Positions 61,657-64,000 of a stretch of 64,000 bases of DNA are shown here, one piece after another. The notes below the pieces were generated by a model, which saw only the letters and a list, made by a program, of their open reading frames with translations, was not told where the DNA came from and made no database searches. Within the stretch, counting starts at the first letter, position 1. Each line of letters opens with the position of its first letter. A program made the translations under genes and the position numbers. This DNA comes from Salinimicrobium profundisediminis. Its GTDB lineage: Bacteria; Bacteroidota; Bacteroidia; Flavobacteriales; Flavobacteriaceae. The DNA is taken from assembly GCF_026241755.1 (NCBI RefSeq), contig NZ_JAPJDA010000022.1, forward strand, positions 1-64,000. The letters are read 5' to 3'.

Positions 61657-62603
61657 GGGGATTTAAGTTTAAGATTCAATTTTCAGTCTCTGATAATTTT
61701 CAGTTGAATACTCATATCAAGATTGATAACCAATGCAAGATAATCAGAAATTGGAATAGGGAATAGGGTTGGGCTAAAGCCTCTTCAAAAATGGCATTTT
61801 TGGGACCTATGCTAAAAACCCATTCCTTTTCCCCAACCCTAAAGGGAGGGAATGGGTTTTACATATTGATATTTTTGAAAAAGTTGGGCTAAAGCCCTTT
61901 CTCTCTGTTCTTTTTAATTCTCCGGCTAAAGCCGGAGGTAATTCATGTTTTATGTGGAAGAGATTTAATTGTGGGATTATGCTGTCACCGGAATTTATGT
62001 TCTGCTGCTAAGGTTCCTGCTTTGTCCCCTCCTTCGGAGGGGTGCCCGCGGGGTGGGGGACGGCTACACTATATTGTCATCAGGAGCTGTGATTCTTCCA
62101 TGTTGTCCCTACAGGACATTTTATTGTATTATTCATACCCGGGGCTTTTGCCCCTCTGGGGCTATGATTTTACTGCTGATATTTTTTGTGTAAAGCCTCT
62201 TCAAAAATGGCATTTTTGGGACCTATGCTAAAAACCCATTCCTTTTCCCCAACCCTAAAGGGAGGGAATGGGTTTTACATATTGATATTTTTGAAAAAGT
62301 TGGGCTAAAGCCCTTTCTCTCTGTTCTTTTTAATTCTCCGGCTAAAGCCGGAGGTAATTCATGTTGGCATGGAGGGGATTTAATTTTGGGATTATGCTGT
62401 CATCGGAATTAATGTTGTGCTGCTAAGGCCTCTGCTTTGTCCCCTCCTTCGGAGGGGTGCCCGCAGGGTGGGGTGGGAAATGTACTTCCCGGGCTTTAGC
62501 CCTATAACGAGAAATGGATGAACAGTTTGCACTGTCCATCCATCTGCAGACCCAAAATCACTCCCCCAAATGACTTCAGGTCTATATTTAAAATGGTTAA
62601 TTC
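61657..62603. other. Gene-free 950-bp spacer with a duplicated segment
   Basis: The spacer is dominated by the 416-bp direct repeat described separately. The open frames in it follow the repeat, and no real gene is supported. Confidence 0.55.
61775..62479. repeat. Tandem duplication, 416-bp period, 1.7 copies
   Basis: 61775-62063 recurs at 62191-62479 with high identity. Each copy contains in order the dispersed palindrome (61785-61803; 62201-62219), CCCATTCC...GGAATGGG and CTCCGGCTAAAGCCGGAG hairpins, and a CCCCTCCTTCGGAGGGGTGCCC hairpin. About 127 bp separate the copies. The first half of each copy is nearly identical; the second half has diverged by scattered substitutions. Confidence 0.75.
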
Positions 62604-62918
62604 TTAGTTGGTTTCAAGGCCACTACAATCCATAGCCTGTATTTGTTCATATGCCTCCTGGTAATAATCTCCCCAATAAGGGCAGTCATTGAAATCTGCA
62701 TAAAAGTCAAGGAGTGCATTTTTGTATGCTTCACAATTTGCAGTAGTCTGGTTTTCAGAAAAAGCTGTCAGCGCTGTTGTTACATCTTCGTATTCGGCTT
62801 CAAAATTTGCACATCCGGCAGTATCATCATCGCTTCCGGAGTCATCATCTGAACAGGACTGAAAGCCTGTAAATACTGCGAAAAAGATCATTAAAAGAAA
62901 TATAGATTTGATTTTCAT
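62604..62918 (-). CDS. Small lipoprotein of unknown function
   Basis: The 104-residue protein has a lipoprotein signal (MKIKSIFLLMIFFAVFTGFQSC, Cys at 22) followed by an acidic spacer SDDDSGSDDDTAGC. The mature domain is short and helical, with four further Cys (GC, NC, DC, DC) and conserved aromatic residues (FYADFNDCPYWGDYYQEAYEQI). The Asp/Ser-rich spacer after the lipid anchor is like that of Bacteroidota surface-exposed lipoproteins. I do not recognise a family. Confidence 0.75.
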   Translation of the reverse strand: MKIKSIFLLMIFFAVFTGFQSCSDDDSGSDDDTAGCANFEAEYEDVTTALTAFSENQTTANCEAYKNALLDFYADFNDCPYWGDYYQEAYEQIQAMDCSGLETN

Positions 62919-62976
62919 AATTTTAAATTTTGGTTATTTTTGACAATTTGATGCAGGTTTTCAAATTAAGAAGACA

Positions 62977-63330
62977 CTATACATTCCTGAACCACTCCTC
63001 AAACTTGTCTCCCAGTACAGGTACTGGTTTCAGCTTTCCGTTAATGGAGTTTATAAGCCCCATGATCCATAAATACAACAGGAAGATAGAACCAAAGAAA
63101 CTCACCAGCCAACCCAGGACAGGGATCATTCCCACGGCAAAAACAGCGATGCCACAAACAGTTAATCCTAAAGACTGCTTGATATGGTAGGCAGCAAATG
63201 CATCTTTTTTCTCATTGTTCATCACAAAGGCTATGATTAAACCTATGAAGGTCAAATAAGCGATGACTGCCACTGTAGTATCTTTGGTCTTATTGTTTTG
63301 GGTTTCAGTTTGTGTGTTTCCGGTTTCCAT
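62977..63330 (-). CDS. DUF4870 / Tic20-like membrane protein
   Basis: The 117-residue protein begins with a polar segment (METGNTQTETQNNKTKD) and has three to four transmembrane helices. It shows the family pattern TVAVIAYLTFIGLIIAFVMN, AAYHIKQSLGLTVCGIAVFAVGMIPVLGWLVSFFGSIFLLYLWIMGLINSINGK, and the closing PVPVLGDKFEEWFRN. Proteins like this are often annotated as import component or DUF4870. The function in bacteria is unknown. Confidence 0.85.
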   Translation of the reverse strand: METGNTQTETQNNKTKDTTVAVIAYLTFIGLIIAFVMNNEKKDAFAAYHIKQSLGLTVCGIAVFAVGMIPVLGWLVSFFGSIFLLYLWIMGLINSINGKLKPVPVLGDKFEEWFRNV

Positions 63331-63428
63331 AGAAGTAATTTTAAGGATTAGAATTAAGGCTCTGGTATCTAATAAGGAGTAGCTTAAAAATTGGTTGGTT
63401 AGAAAGCTTTTTTCAGAATTATAATGAC

Positions 63429-63938
63429 TTAGATGCTGAATTTCACACCCGCTCCAATCACCAGCTGACTTCCATCTATGATGACATATTTAACTTCGGC
63501 AAAAGGAGTGATGCCGCTTCCAATCTCGAAATTCGCGCCCGCCCCCAGGTTTACACCAAATCTTCCGTCACTGGTTTCCATGGAAGAGTCCCCAAAAGGT
63601 GATTCGTCAAAATCGAATTTTACATGGGTGTAATTGAGTCCCGCAATGCCATAAAAATTCAGGCTTTGGTTTTCTACAAAGTAATAATTGGCATTTCCGT
63701 TTATTTCCCACCAGTTTAAACTCACCCCATATTCATCTTTTGGAAAGTAATAAATGAAGCCGGGAGAGATGTTGAGTTTTTCCATAACAGGTATCTCAGC
63801 ATTAACGCCAATTCCCACGTTTTCTATTTCAGTACCATAAGCGACCATGGCCCCAAGCCGGGTATCATTTTGTGCGTTGGTCACAAAGCAGGTTCCCAGG
63901 AAAATTAAAGCGGCAGTAAAAAGTAATTTCGTTCTCAT
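63429..63938 (-). CDS. Outer membrane beta-barrel protein (OmpX/OmpW-like)
   Basis: From ATG 63938 (MRTKLLFTAALIFLGTCFVTNAQ) the protein has 169 residues; a start five codons upstream is possible. After the signal peptide it consists of short amphipathic strands (VGIGVNAEIPVMEKLNISPGFIYYFP, NANYYFVENQSLNFYGIAGLNYTHVKF, GVNLGAGANFEIGSGITPFAEVKYVII) ending QLVIGAGVKFSI, a typical barrel C-terminus. It probably forms an eight-stranded barrel in the outer membrane. It shows no linked genes. Confidence 0.85.
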   Translation of the reverse strand: MRTKLLFTAALIFLGTCFVTNAQNDTRLGAMVAYGTEIENVGIGVNAEIPVMEKLNISPGFIYYFPKDEYGVSLNWWEINGNANYYFVENQSLNFYGIAGLNYTHVKFDFDESPFGDSSMETSDGRFGVNLGAGANFEIGSGITPFAEVKYVIIDGSQLVIGAGVKFSI

Positions 63939-64000
63939 TCTGTAATAGTTCAAGGTTAGTTTAGAATTTTTCAGAAGTCATTTTTTTCTGATTGATTGGT

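Noticed and set aside
61969-62231. Two overlapping open frames of 74 and 86 codons
   Set aside because: They lie wholly in the duplicated hairpin-rich spacer and are not present as intact frames in the second copy.

Overview
The window looks like a chromosomal segment of a marine-type Flavobacteriaceae bacterium (Bacteroidota; Gramella, Salegentibacter or Salinimicrobium-like). This is inferred from the gene families (GSCFA, DUF4230, DUF5522, DUF6122, long-form HutU, a FolK-deoxynucleoside kinase fusion, an OMP beta-barrel receptor), from promoter -7 boxes of the TAnnTTTG type, and from intergenic palindromes typical of the phylum. Most of it is housekeeping DNA. There is no phage, insertion sequence, CRISPR array or defence island that I can see.

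Layout: 1-1.7 kb holds the 3' end of an outer-membrane receptor gene. 1.76-3.0 kb is an array of degenerate palindromic repeat units without genes. 3.1-6.2 kb is a leftward cluster (M23 peptidase, MerR-like regulator, LemA, two TPM-domain proteins). 6.3-10.7 kb carries alaS, a GSCFA protein and a DUF4230 protein. 10.7-17.2 kb holds aromatic amino acid hydroxylase, a DUF4136 lipoprotein, urocanate hydratase with a small DUF5522 gene, a HExxH membrane protein and a flavoprotein oxidoreductase. 17.3-30.8 kb contains a PLP deaminase-like gene, a LysM glucosaminidase, hemL, a GH3 protein, a DUF2797 protein, an AsmA-like protein, the folK-dNK fusion, a SpoU methyltransferase and mutS. 30.9-31.2 kb has tRNA-Gly and tRNA-Leu. 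31.3-38.2 kb has an MFS exporter, a methyltransferase, an ArsR regulator, a multi-PAS kinase with its receiver, and two small acidic lipoproteins. 38.3-46.6 kb contains waaA, a sugar aminotransferase, fabD, a PNPOx-like protein, a fructosamine kinase-like protein, folA, a 2TM protein, a class V aminotransferase and asnA. 46.9-54.4 kb contains DUF427, egtD, two small TonB-domain proteins, thyA, a nucleoside transporter, a bifunctional nuclease and etfAB. 54.5-61.7 kb contains pdhB, ppa, hppA, an APP1-like phosphatase, a second deoxynucleoside kinase and a DUF6122 protein. The end holds a 416-bp duplication, a small lipoprotein, a DUF4870 protein and an OmpX-like barrel.

The most interesting signal is upstream of asnA. 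The leader holds two consecutive short reading frames packed with asparagine codons (10 of 25 codons in the first; six around one Ile in the second). Each is followed by a strong intrinsic terminator, and each has a segment that could form a competing antiterminator. This reads as a tandem ribosome-mediated asparagine attenuator in a Bacteroidota genome. The second strong signal is a dispersed palindrome, YCAAAAATGNCATTTTTGR, with eleven exact or near-exact copies in 64 kb, at gene ends and inside genes.

Functional links: folate and thymidylate metabolism is spread over folK-dNK, folA, thyA, nupC and a second dNK. Pyrophosphate handling is paired (ppa next to hppA). ETF alpha and beta form one operon. 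All product names rest on recognising motifs in the translated sequence; no database search was run.
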